NCBI GenBank assembly: GCA_963853835.1
Contig: OY970824.1
Location: 77,510,372 to 77,574,371 of the forward strand
Reading direction: 5' to 3'
DNA from: Calendula officinalis
Lineage: Eukaryota > Streptophyta > Magnoliopsida > Asterales > Asteraceae
Length of the DNA stretch: 64,000 nucleotides
Shown here: one piece after another, positions 45,825-57,020 of the stretch
Position numbering within the stretch: the first letter of the stretch is position 1
Layout: the number at the start of each line of letters is the position of its first letter
Made by a program: the position numbers and the translations under genes
The notes under the pieces: model-generated
The model's input: the letters and a program-made list of their open reading frames with translations, nothing else
Database searches by the model: none
Told to the model about the DNA's origin: nothing

Positions 45825-48800
45825 ATGATTTTTCATCTAATCATTTTCTCTCCGATTCTGGTAATCATATCATCACTATCATTTGCCGGAGCAAATTGCA
45901 ATCGCGTTTGTAAAGGAAGTAATCGTGAAATCCGAGTTCGTTACCCATTTGGATTCTCCGACGACTGCAAAATTCGTCTCGATTGTAGAGATACTGGCGA
46001 ATTTCGTGTCAGCGAATACACAGTTCTGAATTTAACCAGAGATCGCATACTTCTCAATTTTCCGGCAAATTGCAACCGTCCGTACGAAAAAATCCGTCGA
46101 TTCAGAACCGAAAACTACGCGCTCACATGCCGAAATGGTTTGCTATTGGGGAACTGTAGCGAAACGTTGAATGGTTGCGTGGTATCACCGAGGTTAATCG
46201 AGGGTTACTTCAACTTAGGAAGGTGTAAATCAACAAACAGAAGCTTGAATTGTTACTCGGGTGATAACACTAACCAAACGGAGTTTATGAATTTGGCTAG
46301 ATTGGAAATGGCTGGTTGTCAGAAATTGCACTCGTCGATAACCGTTGATTATGACGGGAACAGTACACAGAGGTCGTCGGTGTCGATGGGGTTTCAGACG
46401 GTGGAGTTGGGGTGGTGGGTGCAAGGGGACTGTGATTGCCATCGGAAAGCAGTTTGTAAAAACGTTTCAATTGATAACGGAAGGGTGGGATATCGATGCC
46501 ACTGCAATGGTGGACATGAAGGAGATGGATTCGCCGCCGGCGATGGTTGCCGGAGAGGTTAGTTCCCGTTAAAAAGTGTGTTTAATTTCACTTGTTAGGA
46601 ATTTAATTGATTAAAACCAAATTAGTAATTCTGAGTTCATTTTGTTAATAGCGACGAGTTTGTATGCTATTTTGGAATTAGTCGAAGAAAAACAAGAAAA
46701 TTAGTCGCCATTTTTGAATTATAAGAATTAATTATGATCCTTATGGATAATTGAAGTAGACTATATTGAACTGGAATTTAAGTCTTCTGTGCAACCATCT
46801 GTTTTTGGTTGTTTGTGGTAATTGATCTAATTGCTTTGACTTTAGGCAATGCCCAATTATGTGGATCTACAATATACTTCCTCCGATTTAAAATAAGTGA
46901 TACACTTTCCATATTTGGGTGTATCAAAATGAGTAATAAATTTTGAAAACTTACCTTATTTGGTAAAAAGTAGTGGGACCCACACCCACTAACTATTTAC
47001 TTTAATAAAGTGAAATGACATATTTACCCTTACTTTTACTTTTAAACATCATTAACTTCACTTTATTCAAAATTTGTGGGACCCATTCCCCACTAATCAT
47101 TTAATTAATCTAATTTAATTATCATTATCATATTTTGCCTCAAAAACCGTGAAACCAACAATGTATCACTTATTTTAATTCGGAGGAAGTATATAGTTAT
47201 ATTATAAATTTATCTTCTTCATGAATCATGGAATTCCAACCACATACTCATATCTATATAGATTGCACCACAGTTTCGGAAATCACTAAATGTTAGTCAG
47301 TTGGTCGACCCCGCTGAGCGACTAATCAGTGTACTAAGCGGATTAGATTTTTTTATATGTAAAATATTATAAATTTTAATGTCAAAGTTCACATATATAA
47401 TACTTCAAAATTCAGATACTTGAAAATTCAAATAATAGTTCAAAGTTCAAATACTTTTTGATTAGTGTTGACTGATTTTGACCGCCTAATACCGCCGCCG
47501 AACGGCCTAATATATATATCCGATTCTACCTAAAACGCGGCAGGGATACTATGGATTTCTAAAATGTTAAGTAGATCAGATCAATAGATGCTTTCTTGAA
47601 AGATTTGTAATTAATGATGAACTGAGTAAAAGGAAACCATCTTAGTTTTATAACAAACTTCAACTGATTTATCTAATTACAATTAGTGACAACTTCATGT
47701 CACTAATCCAAGATTATACAAATATTATGCTGATCAGCTTGTTGTATTGACTTGCAACAGTGTCAAATTGCAATGCTTCAAAATACATGTCTGGTGAATG
47801 TGGTGGAACTACAAAAGTAGTTGTTCTAATTGTAGGTAATATTCTGTTAAAACAGTTTAAATTTTGGTCCAAATCATTTCATTAACTTAATATATTGTTT
47901 ATTTTTGTAGGAATTATTGGAGCTTCTTTAGTTGCTATTATCGCACTCGTTTGTTACTGCATCAGAAAACGAACGATCTTAAAAAAACAAATGAGTGCAA
48001 AACGCCTAATTTCAGAAGCTACATTAAGCTTTAACTTACCAAATTACCCCTACAAAGCGATCGAGAAAGCTACAAACGGTTTCTCTGAGAAACTAAGGTT
48101 AGGTACAGGAGCTTATGGCACAGTTTATGCTGCAAAATTCAACAATCAAGAAGATTGGGTTGCCATAAAAAAGATTAGACATATAGAAACATATGGAATT
48201 CATCAAGTAATGAACGAAATTAAACTTTTGTCTTCTGTTAGCCACCCGAATCTTGTACGTCTTTTAGGATTTTGTATCGAAAAAGGCCAACAAATACTCG
48301 TGTACGAGTTCATGCCAAACGGGACCCTTTCTCAACATCTACAAAGAGAAAAAGGAAAAGGTCTTCCATGGTCAACTCGGGTCAAAATTGCAACGGAAAC
48401 CGCACAAGCGATTGCTTATCTTCATAATTGTATTAATCCACCGATTTATCATAGAGATATCAAATCGAGTAATATACTTTTAGATTATAATTATAACTCA
48501 AAAGTTGCGGATTTCGGTCTTTCAAGGCTCGGGATGCTTGATGAGTCACACATATCAACCGCACCTCAAGGGACACCTGGCTATGTGGACCCACAATATC
48601 ATCAAAATTTCCATTTGTCTGATAAAAGTGATGTTTATAGTTTCGGGGTTGTTCTTGTAGAGATAATAACCGCTTTAAAAGTGGTTGACTTGTCAAGATG
48701 TAGCAGTGAAGTCAACTTAGCGGCTCTTGCGGTCAACAAGATTGGGAAAGGCCGTGTGGATGAAATGATAGACCCGTTTTTGGTCCCGAATAGAGACCCG

Positions 48801-48932
48801 AGGATACTTTCGTCAATTCATAGAGTTGCTGAGCTGGCGTTTCGGTGTTTGGCATTTCATGGGGATATGAGACCTTCAATGACTGAAGTTGCAACTGAAT
48901 TGGAGCAAATCAAACTCGTCAGTGAATGTTAA
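45825..48932 (+). CDS. Wall-associated receptor kinase-like protein (WAKL14/20 group)
   Basis: A plasma-membrane receptor kinase of the WAK-like family, thought to read pectin or other wall signals. Three exons: 45825-46557, 47761-47835 and 47911-48932, total 609 residues, usual for WAKL14/20 types. A signal peptide (IIFSPILVIISSLSFAGA) is followed by a cysteine-rich GUB_WAK-type domain (residues about 25-140, with YPFGFSDDCKI), an EGF-like segment near CHCNGGHEGDGF, and a transmembrane helix about 265-285 (IIGASLVAIIALVCYCI). The kinase domain has GTGAYGTVYAAK, VAIKK, HRDIKSSNILL, DFGLSR and GTPGYVDP; HRD and DFG are intact and it is an RD kinase. ATG 45825 gives the signal peptide. Intron 1 is 1203 bp and carries a Stowaway MITE. 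No damage seen. Confidence 0.94.
46877..47189. mobile_element. Stowaway-type MITE (copy in WAKL intron 1)
   Basis: Ends CTTCCTCCGATTTAAAATAA and complement with TA flanks, about 313 bp, same family as 1330-1643 but inverted relative to it. Exon 1 and exon 2 splice sites are at a safe distance on either side. Confidence 0.88.
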
Positions 48933-49800
48933 TAATATTTAAATTTTACCTTGTAGAGAATTGATATGTCATTTGATTTCATTCCTGCATGTCAGAAGTT
49001 CGATCCTCACAATTATCATCCCAATTATCTATTTATTTTCAGTACTTTACATTAATCTATTTAATTAACTTATTATGTATTCAAATGAAACAAAAATTAG
49101 ACTATTCAAGAGCAAATGTTTTATTAAAAAAGTCCATCTAAAATTAATGAAATCATCAATGTAGTTTAGATCAAAAATATTAAGTTAAAATAGTTTGTGG
49201 ACCTAAAAACTAAATTTCAAAGGCTGGACTTTTCAATATGATATATTCACACAAACCAAATTTATATTTTTATTAGCTTTTCAAAAATGAGTTAGGTGAT
49301 ATGAAATTATAAAAAGAACATATAAAATTCAATTAATTATTTATTATTTAATAAGCAAATAAATTAATATATAAACTCTTAAACTTTTTATCTTTTTTAA
49401 ATCTAGATGAACAAATATCATAAGCTTCATATAGTTGCAACCGAGTCCAAGTTATCTATCCTTGTTTAACTATCAATATTTTCGAGTTTGGTTTGATTTA
49501 ATCTTGAAGTATTATATAATCAATAACAATAAAGGTTAGTAACTTAGTTTCGATCGACTTAATACTTTCAAGCAACTCCAAATTAACATACCAACACATG
49601 AAAATTCTCACAAAGTTGATAAAGATTTTCGACCAGATATTTTAATCATCAAGCTCCACTCAGTTAATCCCTATCTCATATAAGAATATCAATGTATCGT
49701 TATAAAAAAAAAAGCTTCTTGCATCATGAAAATATTAACTTCAATAATAGCATCGATTGAAATGTAAATTAATTATTTTTTGTATCTTAAATGCCACATG
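48933..49800. other. Intergenic between WAKL and psbO
   Basis: AT-rich DNA with no convincing frame. TGTCAGAAGTTCGATCCTCA at about 48993-49012 may be a B-box-like SINE remnant. Confidence 0.4.
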
Positions 49801-49979
49801 GCAGTAGAGAAAATCAATGAAAGTAGCCAATGGAACACCATCTTATCCTATCTGCTTATCTTACACCAAGCAAGTCCACCAATCCTTGTTCCACACAAAT
49901 CACTTTCCTACATCAATCCAATTGTCTCACTCAAAATCACACTTCACAACAACACACACACACACACAAGAACTGAACA
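49795..49979 (+). promoter_or_regulatory. psbO promoter and leader with paired I-box motifs
   Basis: CTTATC (complement of the GATAAG I-box) occurs at 49842-49847 and 49855-49860, just after AGCCAATGG (49825-49833) and a CCACATGGCA motif at about 49793-49802. I-boxes and CCAAT motifs are common in light-regulated photosynthesis genes. A CA-rich leader runs to the ATG. No clear TATA box. Confidence 0.45.
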
Positions 49980-51011
49980 ATGGCAGCCTCATTACAAGCA
50001 GCTGCAACTTTCATGCAACCAACCAAAGCCAATCGCTTGTACCTCAAGCCATCTCAAACCCTTTGCAAATCATTCGGTTTCGAGCCAGCTGGATCTCGAA
50101 TCACTTGTTCACTTCAATCCGATCTCAAAGATTTCACCCAAAAATTCACCGATGCAGCCAAAATCGCTCTCGCAACTTCCGCACTCGTTGTTTCAGTACG
50201 TTTATTCTCATATTCTTAATTTCATTATTCATTTAATTTATTGATCTACTAACAGGGCGCAAGTGCTGAAGGAAGCCCTAAAAGGCTAACTTTTGATGAA
50301 ATCCAAAGTAAGACCTACATGGAAGTCAAAGGAACCGGAACGGCTAACCAGTGCCCAACAATCGAAGGTGGAGTCAACGGGTTCGCGGTCAAACCCGGCA
50401 AATACGAAGCTAAAAAGTTCTGTTTAGAACCCACATCTTTCACGGTTAAAGCCGAGGGTGTAAGCAAGAACTCAACACCCGATTTCCAAAAGACCAAACT
50501 CATGACCCGTTTGACCTACACACTCGATGAAATCGAGGGCCCGTTACAAGTATCCTCAGACGGCACAATCAAATTCGAGGAAAAAGACGGGATTGATTAC
50601 GCTGCAGTGACTGTTCAGCTTCCCGGTGGTGAACGGGTCCCATTTTTGTTTACAATCAAACAGCTTGTAGCATCTGGTAAGCCCGAAAGCTTTGGTGGGG
50701 ACTTTTTGGTTCCTTCTTACAGAGGCTCTTCCTTTCTTGACCCGAAAGGCAGAGGTGGGTCCACGGGGTATGACAATGCGGTTGCATTGCCAGCTGGCGG
50801 GAGAGGAGATGAGGAGGAACTTAGTAAGGAAAATGTGAAAAATGTTGCAGCATCAACCGGCAAAATCACGTTGAGTGTGACCTCGAGTAAGCCCGAAACA
50901 GGGGAGGTTATTGGTGTGTTTGAGAGCATACAGCCTTCTGATACTGATTTGGGGGCTAAGGTTCCTAAAGATGTCAAAATTCAAGGTGTTTGGTATGCTC
51001 AGTTGGAGTGA
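49980..51011 (+). CDS. psbO: Oxygen-evolving enhancer protein 1, chloroplast precursor (PsbO)
   Basis: PsbO is the 33-kDa manganese-stabilising subunit of photosystem II, in the thylakoid lumen. Exons 49980-50195 and 50256-51011 are joined at GTT TCA|GGC, giving 323 residues; PsbO precursors are typically about 330. The presequence (residues 1-about 76) has a Ser/Thr-rich stromal part and a lumenal targeting core (AAKIALATSALVVSGASA); the mature protein starts EGSPKRLTFDEIQSKTY. The two conserved cysteines are in ANQCPTI and KKFCLEP and would form the disulfide. The core GGERVPFLFTIKQLVASGKP and the end VPKDVKIQGVWYAQLE are all conserved. The gene is intact and GC-richer than its flanks. The start codon is the first ATG downstream of the CA-rich leader. 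Confidence 0.97.
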
Positions 51012-51289
51012 TTGATAACTTATAAGAGTTTGTAATTGTGTATGTTAATGTATTCGGTTTCTTGATCTATAAGTCATGTTATTATCATTAATTTCCTAAT
51101 ATATAACAACAATGCTCGTTCACCATTTCCAAGCATTGAATTTGCAATAAGCAACGGTATCTCTTCTCAACATCATTTCAAACACCTTTCGAAAAAATTC
51201 AAGTTTGCCACATTTAGCGTACATGAATATAAAAGCGGTTAAAGTAGTTGTGTCAGTTAAGAAATTATATCTATATATATAACCGTGTA

Positions 51290-51735
51290 TCTCCTTACAA
51301 TTGGAGGGGGGTTGCCCATTATTATTAACATAACAAGAACAAATTGAAGTCCACCAAATCAGGTCTCTAAATTGTAAGTCATAAAATGCTCTTTTTGCAC
51401 CTTCTGGAAACTTGCATATCCAAACATATCAATCATTGCATTCCCCAACAAAAGATCACGATAAAACCCAGACGTAATAGCATCTTTATGATCTGTTTGA
51501 GCCTGATTTCCAGATTTGCACAAGCTTTGACGAATTTATCGGGTTGGATTTCTTTGTTTCTCAATTGGGTGTACAGATTTATAGCTTCTTTTTGTAAACC
51601 TTGTCTTGTATAAGCTGATATTAACACCGTTAATGAATGCAAATCTGGGTTAGGAATATTATCAAACACTTGGCCTGCACGTTGTAAATATCCGGATTCA
51701 CAGTATTTTTGATGAGTTTGAGATGGGGAGGGAGG
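51290..51735 (-). pseudogene. PPR gene fragment, minus strand
   Basis: Reading minus from about 51720: CESGYLQRAGQVFDNIPNPD and LTVLISAYTRQGLQKEAINL match consecutive PLS-type PPR motifs, followed by PDKFVKACANLEI. Further on a shifted frame gives FPEGAKRAFYDLQFRDLIWW. At least one frameshift lies between, and both ends are missing. It lies only about 220 bp from the PPR gene on the other strand but its motifs are not an inverted copy of it, so they are separate family members. Confidence 0.7.
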
Positions 51736-51957
51736 TTAGTTAGTATCTTCCGGAACATTCTATTTAGTGAATGCATATAAGTTTATGATCCAAAAACCCC
51801 AAAACTACAATGCGGACCAAATACAACTTTAGCCCATAGTCCAGAGGCCCAAATTCAATATTTTATAGAAAACAATCCAAAAACCTCAAAACTATCTTCC
51901 TTTTGAACAATAACCCAATTTCTACCAGTGATGTTTCTTTGTAAATGATTACAAAAC
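51736..51957 (+). other. PPR gene upstream region
   Basis: Short gap between the PPR remnant and the next PPR gene, AT-rich, no promoter motif assigned. Confidence 0.35.
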
Positions 51958-53942
51958 ATGTTAACTTCTATCAAACACTTGACCGTTGTTTCCCGCCATA
52001 TCAAACTACACTCAATTTTCCGTTCTTCACTGCCCAGAACCATCACTTCATTCAGCAACAATTTCATATCCCCTGTTCAACAAAACCTCCACAACCTCCT
52101 TGAAAAATGTCAATCAATCATAAAACTTAAACTAATTCATGCTCAAATCATCATTCACGGACTCCATCAAGACACACTTATCGTTAGCAAACTGATTTCC
52201 TTCTCTGCTGTATCAGAAACAGGCAATCTACAGTATGCCCACCTTGTGTTCGATCAAATGCCTGAACCAAATAAACACATGTACAATAGTTTAATCAGGG
52301 GTTACTCCAACAGTGATAACCCAATTAAAGCTCTTCATTTATACCATCAAATGACCCGTTTCGGAATTTCACCAAACGAATTCACATACCCTTCTGTTCT
52401 TAAGGTATGTGCAGTATTAACTAGACTATTAGATGGGGTCTTAGTCCATAATCGAATCATCAATTCGGGTTTAGAGTCACATGTTTATGTGCTAAACGGG
52501 TTAATTAGTTTATATTGCGGTTGTGTGGCCATTAAAGATGCAAGAAAAATGTTCGATCATACAGTTGATAAGAGTTTGGTTTCTTGGAACACAATGATAA
52601 ATGGGTACTCTAAAACGGGCTATTGCAGAGAAGCCTTTTTATTATTTCATAAAATGCGAGAACTAGGTTTTGATGATCCTGATGATTTCACATTTGTCAG
52701 CTTATTTTCCGTTTGTTCACAAAATGATAAAGAAGTATTAGGAAGACTGTTACATTCACTGATTCACATATTGTGATTAGTGGAATTCAAATTGATATAT
52801 ATGTGCAAAATGCTATTGTGGACATGTATGCAAAATGCGGGCATCTTGATTCGGCCCGAACATTTTTTAACCGAATGAGTCACAAAAACGTGGTTTCGTG
52901 GACATCTATGGTTAGTGCCTATGCTAAATACGGGCTAGTGGGGCCCGCCAAGAATCTATTTTACCAAATGCCCGTAAGAAACGTGGTTTCTTGGAATTTG
53001 ATGATTTCATGCTATTTACAGAAAGGTTTGTATAATGAAGCTTTAGGTCTCTATAATGAAATCTTTAATGTAGGATTAATTCCCGATGAATCAACTTTAA
53101 CTAGCGTTCTAACCGCTTGTTGTCATCTTGGTGATTTGGAAACCGGGAAACATATTCATAATTATATAAATTTTAATTATGTAACGCGTAGTGTTACGTT
53201 GTTTAATTCGTTAATTGACATGTATGCAAAATGCGGGTTGTTAGATACTTCTTTGAGTATCTTTTATGAAATGCCTGAAAAAAATATTGTTTCGTGGAAT
53301 GTGATAATCGGGGCAGTTGCGTTACACGGGTGCGGCTATAAAGCGGTTGAACTTTTTGAGAACATGCGGGCCCGTGGGATCCAGCCCGATGAGATCACCT
53401 TCATGGGCTTGCTTTCTGCTTGTTGTCATAGTGGTTTGATAGACATCGGTCAACACTACTTTGATAAAATCCCGTATGAAATCGAACATTATGCTTGCAT
53501 GATTGATTTGTACGGGCAATTAGGGTTATTTCAAGATGCAATAAATGTTATAAAAGTAATGCCAATGAAGCCCGATGTTGTAATTTGGGGTGCGTTACTT
53601 GGTGCTTGTAGGATTCATAGGAATATTGAGATTGGAAAACAAGTTTTGAAACACGTGTTTGAGTTAGAAGAACCGTGTAGTTCGGGAATCTATGTTCTTG
53701 TATCGAATATGTTTTGTGAATCTAGAAGATGGGAAGATGTGAAGAATATTAGGAAATTAATGAAGGATCAAGGTGTTAAGAAGTGTAAAGCGGTTAGTTT
53801 TGTTGAAATTAACTGTTATAAACACGAGTTTATGGTTGACGATCAGAGAAATGAGTCGTCAAACGATGTGTATGAGTTGTTGGATCAATTAACCGATCAT
53901 TTGAAATCGTTAGGGTTTGAATTGGTTGAGACTAATCAGTAA
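51958..53942 (+). pseudogene. PLS-class PPR protein (E/E+ type), split by an 8-bp insertion
   Basis: PPR proteins of this type bind organellar RNA, often for C-to-U editing, in plastids or mitochondria. Two frames, 51958-52776 and 52773-53942, together form one intronless gene of about 660 residues with PLS repeats (LISFSAVSETGNLQYAHLVF, YNSLIRGYSNSDNPIKAL, VSWNTMINGYSKTGY, AIVDMYAKCGHLDSARTFF) and an E/E+ end (VSFVEINCYKHEFMVDDQ), with no DYW domain. The frame breaks at 52754-52766, where ATTCA-CTG-ATTCA looks like an extra CTGATTCA; removing eight bases would join LLHS to HIVISG smoothly. The N-terminus (ISPVQQNLHNLLEKC after a basic start) is consistent with organelle import. As written only the first 272 codons are translated from the normal start. 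Confidence 0.85.
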
Positions 53943-55133
53943 CCTTGTAACTTCTTGATTAATTAAATACAATATAGAATTAAAAACGATATATGATCAA
54001 AAGTCTTTTTTATAAACAACAACCAACACCACAGAAGAAAGACAACCAAAAATTTCTGTAGCACATTAATCATTAATTAACATTATTTTCTTAATTAATA
54101 GTCATTAGTCAAGCATACGTGTGGTGTGGATTATAATTTGATGTATAAGTTTGACCGATCCAGATCACATTACAAAAACTGCATGAATCGCCCACCTGCA
54201 ATCTTGTTGCACATCTTCAGACAATAATAGCTAAGCATATTCTTGAAAAACATGACCAACATTAACATGCATAGGAACAAGATGACTAACTGGTATTTCT
54301 TAAATGTAATCCTAGTCAGTTTTCTTGTTATTTTGCCGGCTGTTTGGTGAACTATTGAACGTGCCAACTGATTAAATTCTTTAAATCCAGTTAGGTTTGG
54401 AAAGAAATTGCCGCTATATAGAATCTGTGAGTGTAGATCTCTAGATTTATGAATTGTTTAGTGAAATTAAATTTGAGTTTTTATGCATAACGAAGATGTA
54501 AGTAGCTAGTGGATCGTAATTAAGGTCAAACATATATTTTAGTAATTTGAATTTGGTTGATTGGATCCTCTATTATCCTCGATTACTAAAGTTGCATCAT
54601 CATACCTTGATCTTGCAAAAATATCAACTTAGTACCCATAACTCACTAATTTAGTATTGAATACTAAGATTATTTGCTTTTTATTTCAATATATTGAGAT
54701 TAACATATATTTTTTAGTTCGTTAAAAGTTAAAGGAAAATAAATCATGTAAGAAACGCGATCAAGTTAGTAAGTTAGGCTATTAATTAAATTGACTATTT
54801 TTACAAGATCAATGTACCATGTTTAACCTTTATCATAGTATAAGACCCGATTAACAAAATTCACCTTAACAATTAACACAGCTTTGCTCTATTTTTAATT
54901 TTCCAAATTTATGAGAGCTTTCATATCCAACATTCTAATTATAAAAAGCATAATGGATCTACGGAGGTGGTGAAATGAGTGAGAGCATGGTTAATCGGGC
55001 TCACCTTAGGTTAATGGTTTGGTTGACTTAAGCCACAAATACTTTTTATTTATTTACATATTATTGATTGTTGATATATAAAATTCAATTACAAAAATAT
55101 ATTATTATAGTTGTAGTCATATACACCCTCCGT
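53943..55133. other. Intergenic, no gene seen
   Basis: AT-rich sequence after the PPR gene. Small frames at 54170-54367 show no family resemblance. Confidence 0.4.
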
Positions 55134-55388
55134 CCCTTAATAAAGTTCTCATTTCATTCAAAACATTTGTCCCAAAATAAAGCTCTCATTTCTCATATTG
55201 GAGAGACCAACTCAATAAAATAATATTATTATAATATACCTCACCACTAACTATCTCTTAGAAACACTTTCTCTCTCCAAAAAAACCTTATAATTTAATC
55301 AAATTTATTACCAATGACCCCACCACTATCTATCTCCTAAAATATTATGCTCATGAGAAATAAGAACCTTATTAAGGGATGGTGGGAG
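55134..55388. mobile_element. Stowaway-like MITE, CCCTCCGTCCCTTAATAAAG type
   Basis: CACCCTCCGTCCCTTAATAA and the near-complement of TTATTAAGGGATGGTGGGAG bound about 255 bp, TA-flanked. Interior ACTCAATAAAATAATATTAT and CCACTAACTATCTC relate to the 28249-28500 element. Confidence 0.8.
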
Positions 55389-55920
55389 TACATTATAAAT
55401 ACCTTTGTATAAACTAATGTTGCGTGGTATTGTTTTAGCTAAATATTTGAATCTGTGAAAATTAAATTATCAACTAAAATTAGGGTTTTAAACGACTCGT
55501 GTTTAATAATATGCTTTATATTTGTACTTATTGTAGTTATTGTTCCTCTTGGCCTTTAAATATAGCTAAGCCGGGCAAGCGAAGGAGGCGAGCGCTCCGA
55601 TGGGGAAGGAATGCCAGCCTTTTCCCCAACTTTTTCATCATATACATATCATATTTATAACACAATATATTCATAGCATTACATTGTAAAAAACTACTCA
55701 TGAAAAGAGAAACACTATATATTAACAGTTGATTAATAAAAATATTTTTCCTCTGCAAAATATTATTATAAGTAATTTGAGGATAAAAATGAACTTCAAA
55801 TATATGAACAGGCGACTAGGGCGAGTTCAAATTGTAAATGATATAAAAACCCTACATTTTTTTAAAGAACAATTTGACTTCTAACACTAATTTTTGTAAT
55901 AATTTGTATGAGAAACGTTT
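55389..55920. other. Intergenic with a GC-rich scrap
   Basis: AAGCCGGGCAAGCGAAGGAGGCGAGCGCTCCGATGGG runs over 55567-55603, much richer in GC than the surroundings. I do not recognise it; no frame or repeat end is clear. Confidence 0.3.
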
Positions 55921-56676
55921 AAGGAGGTCCATTATTTTTATCAAGTCCCGAGGAACAAATCCATTGATCAATAAGATCTAATGGTCAAGATTAATCACAT
56001 ATTTTATACATAAATAGGTATTTTGGTCATTTGGCACTTCAAAAAATTTTGATTTTATTTTAATTTTTATTTTAATTTTTTTATATTTTATATTTTTTTA
56101 ATTTTTCTAATTTTTAATTGAGGGGTATTTTTGTCATTTTAAAAAAAATATTTTTTTTTATTTTAAATTTTAAATTTTTTTATTATTATTTTTTCATTAA
56201 TACACATAATATGATTGCATATTGAATCACATGTGATTGCATACTGAATCACATGTGATTGAACTATCAAATGTGATTAAATATAAAATCACATGTGATT
56301 TTACACTAAAATCACATGTGATTAAGTAATACAAGTAATTATCAAATAAATATTATTTTTTAATGGAAAAAAATTAATAAAAATAAATAAAATAATTTTA
56401 AAATAAAAATTATAAAATTATAAAAAATGAATGTCTTTTTAAGTGCCAAATGACCAAAATACCCCTTCATAATAAAAATAATAAAATTAATAAAAAAATA
56501 AAAATTCTAAAATAAAAATTCTAAAATAAAAATAAAATTAAAAAAATATTTTTATTTTTAAAAAAATGACCAAAATACCCCTCAATATATAAAATATGTG
56601 ATTAATCATTACTATTAGATCTTATTGATCAATGGTTGAGATTTGTTACTCAGGATTTCCTAAAAATAGTGTACCT
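55921..56676. mobile_element. Long foldback MITE with ~85-bp inverted ends
   Basis: Starts near AGGAGGTCCATTATTTTTA and continues AACAAATCCATTGATCAATA and AATCACATATTTTATA. Right side 56588-56676 is the inverted counterpart (TATAAAATATGTGATTAATC ... TTATTGATCAATGG ... TAAAAATAGTGTACCT). A second inverted pair, AAATGACCAAAATACC / GGTATTTTGGTCATTT, lies inside. The centre holds an array of AATCACATGTGATT palindromes. Superfamily is uncertain, possibly Mutator-like. Confidence 0.7.
56218..56332. repeat. AATCACATGTGATT palindrome array
   Basis: The 14-bp palindrome AATCACATGTGATT occurs four times (about 56225, 56246, 56290 and 56310) plus a one-half form AAATGTGATT. Spacing is irregular, 20-45 bp. 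It sits at the tip of the long foldback. Confidence 0.8.
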
Positions 56677-56741
56677 GCTTGAACGCAACTCGTATACATG
56701 TTATAATATTCAAAACTCGTGTTTTTATTGACCATAAGTTT

Positions 56742-57020
56742 TAGGGGTGAGCATTTGGACTGAAAAAACCGAATTGAATCGAAAACCGACCGAAATCGAA
56801 CCGAACCAAAACTGATAACATGTAATTGGTTCGGTTTTGGTTTTGAAAATCCATCATTTTCGGTTTTCGAATAAGAATGAGCATTTGGCCTAAAAAAACC
56901 GAACCGAACCGAAACCGAACCGAACCAAAACCAATAACATGTAATCGGTTTGGTTTTGGTTCTGAAAATTCATCGTTTTCAGTTTCGATTATATCAGTTT
57001 ATGTTCGGTTCAGTTTATAA
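56742..57020. mobile_element. hAT-like element remnant with internal duplication
   Basis: A start TAGGGGTGAGCATTTGG is followed by CCGAACC- and GGTTTTGG-type motifs. The line from GAGCATTTGG to TTTTCGGTTT is repeated once at 56878-56975. Style and start match the hAT MITE at 16463-17003, but a right end was not found. Confidence 0.55.
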
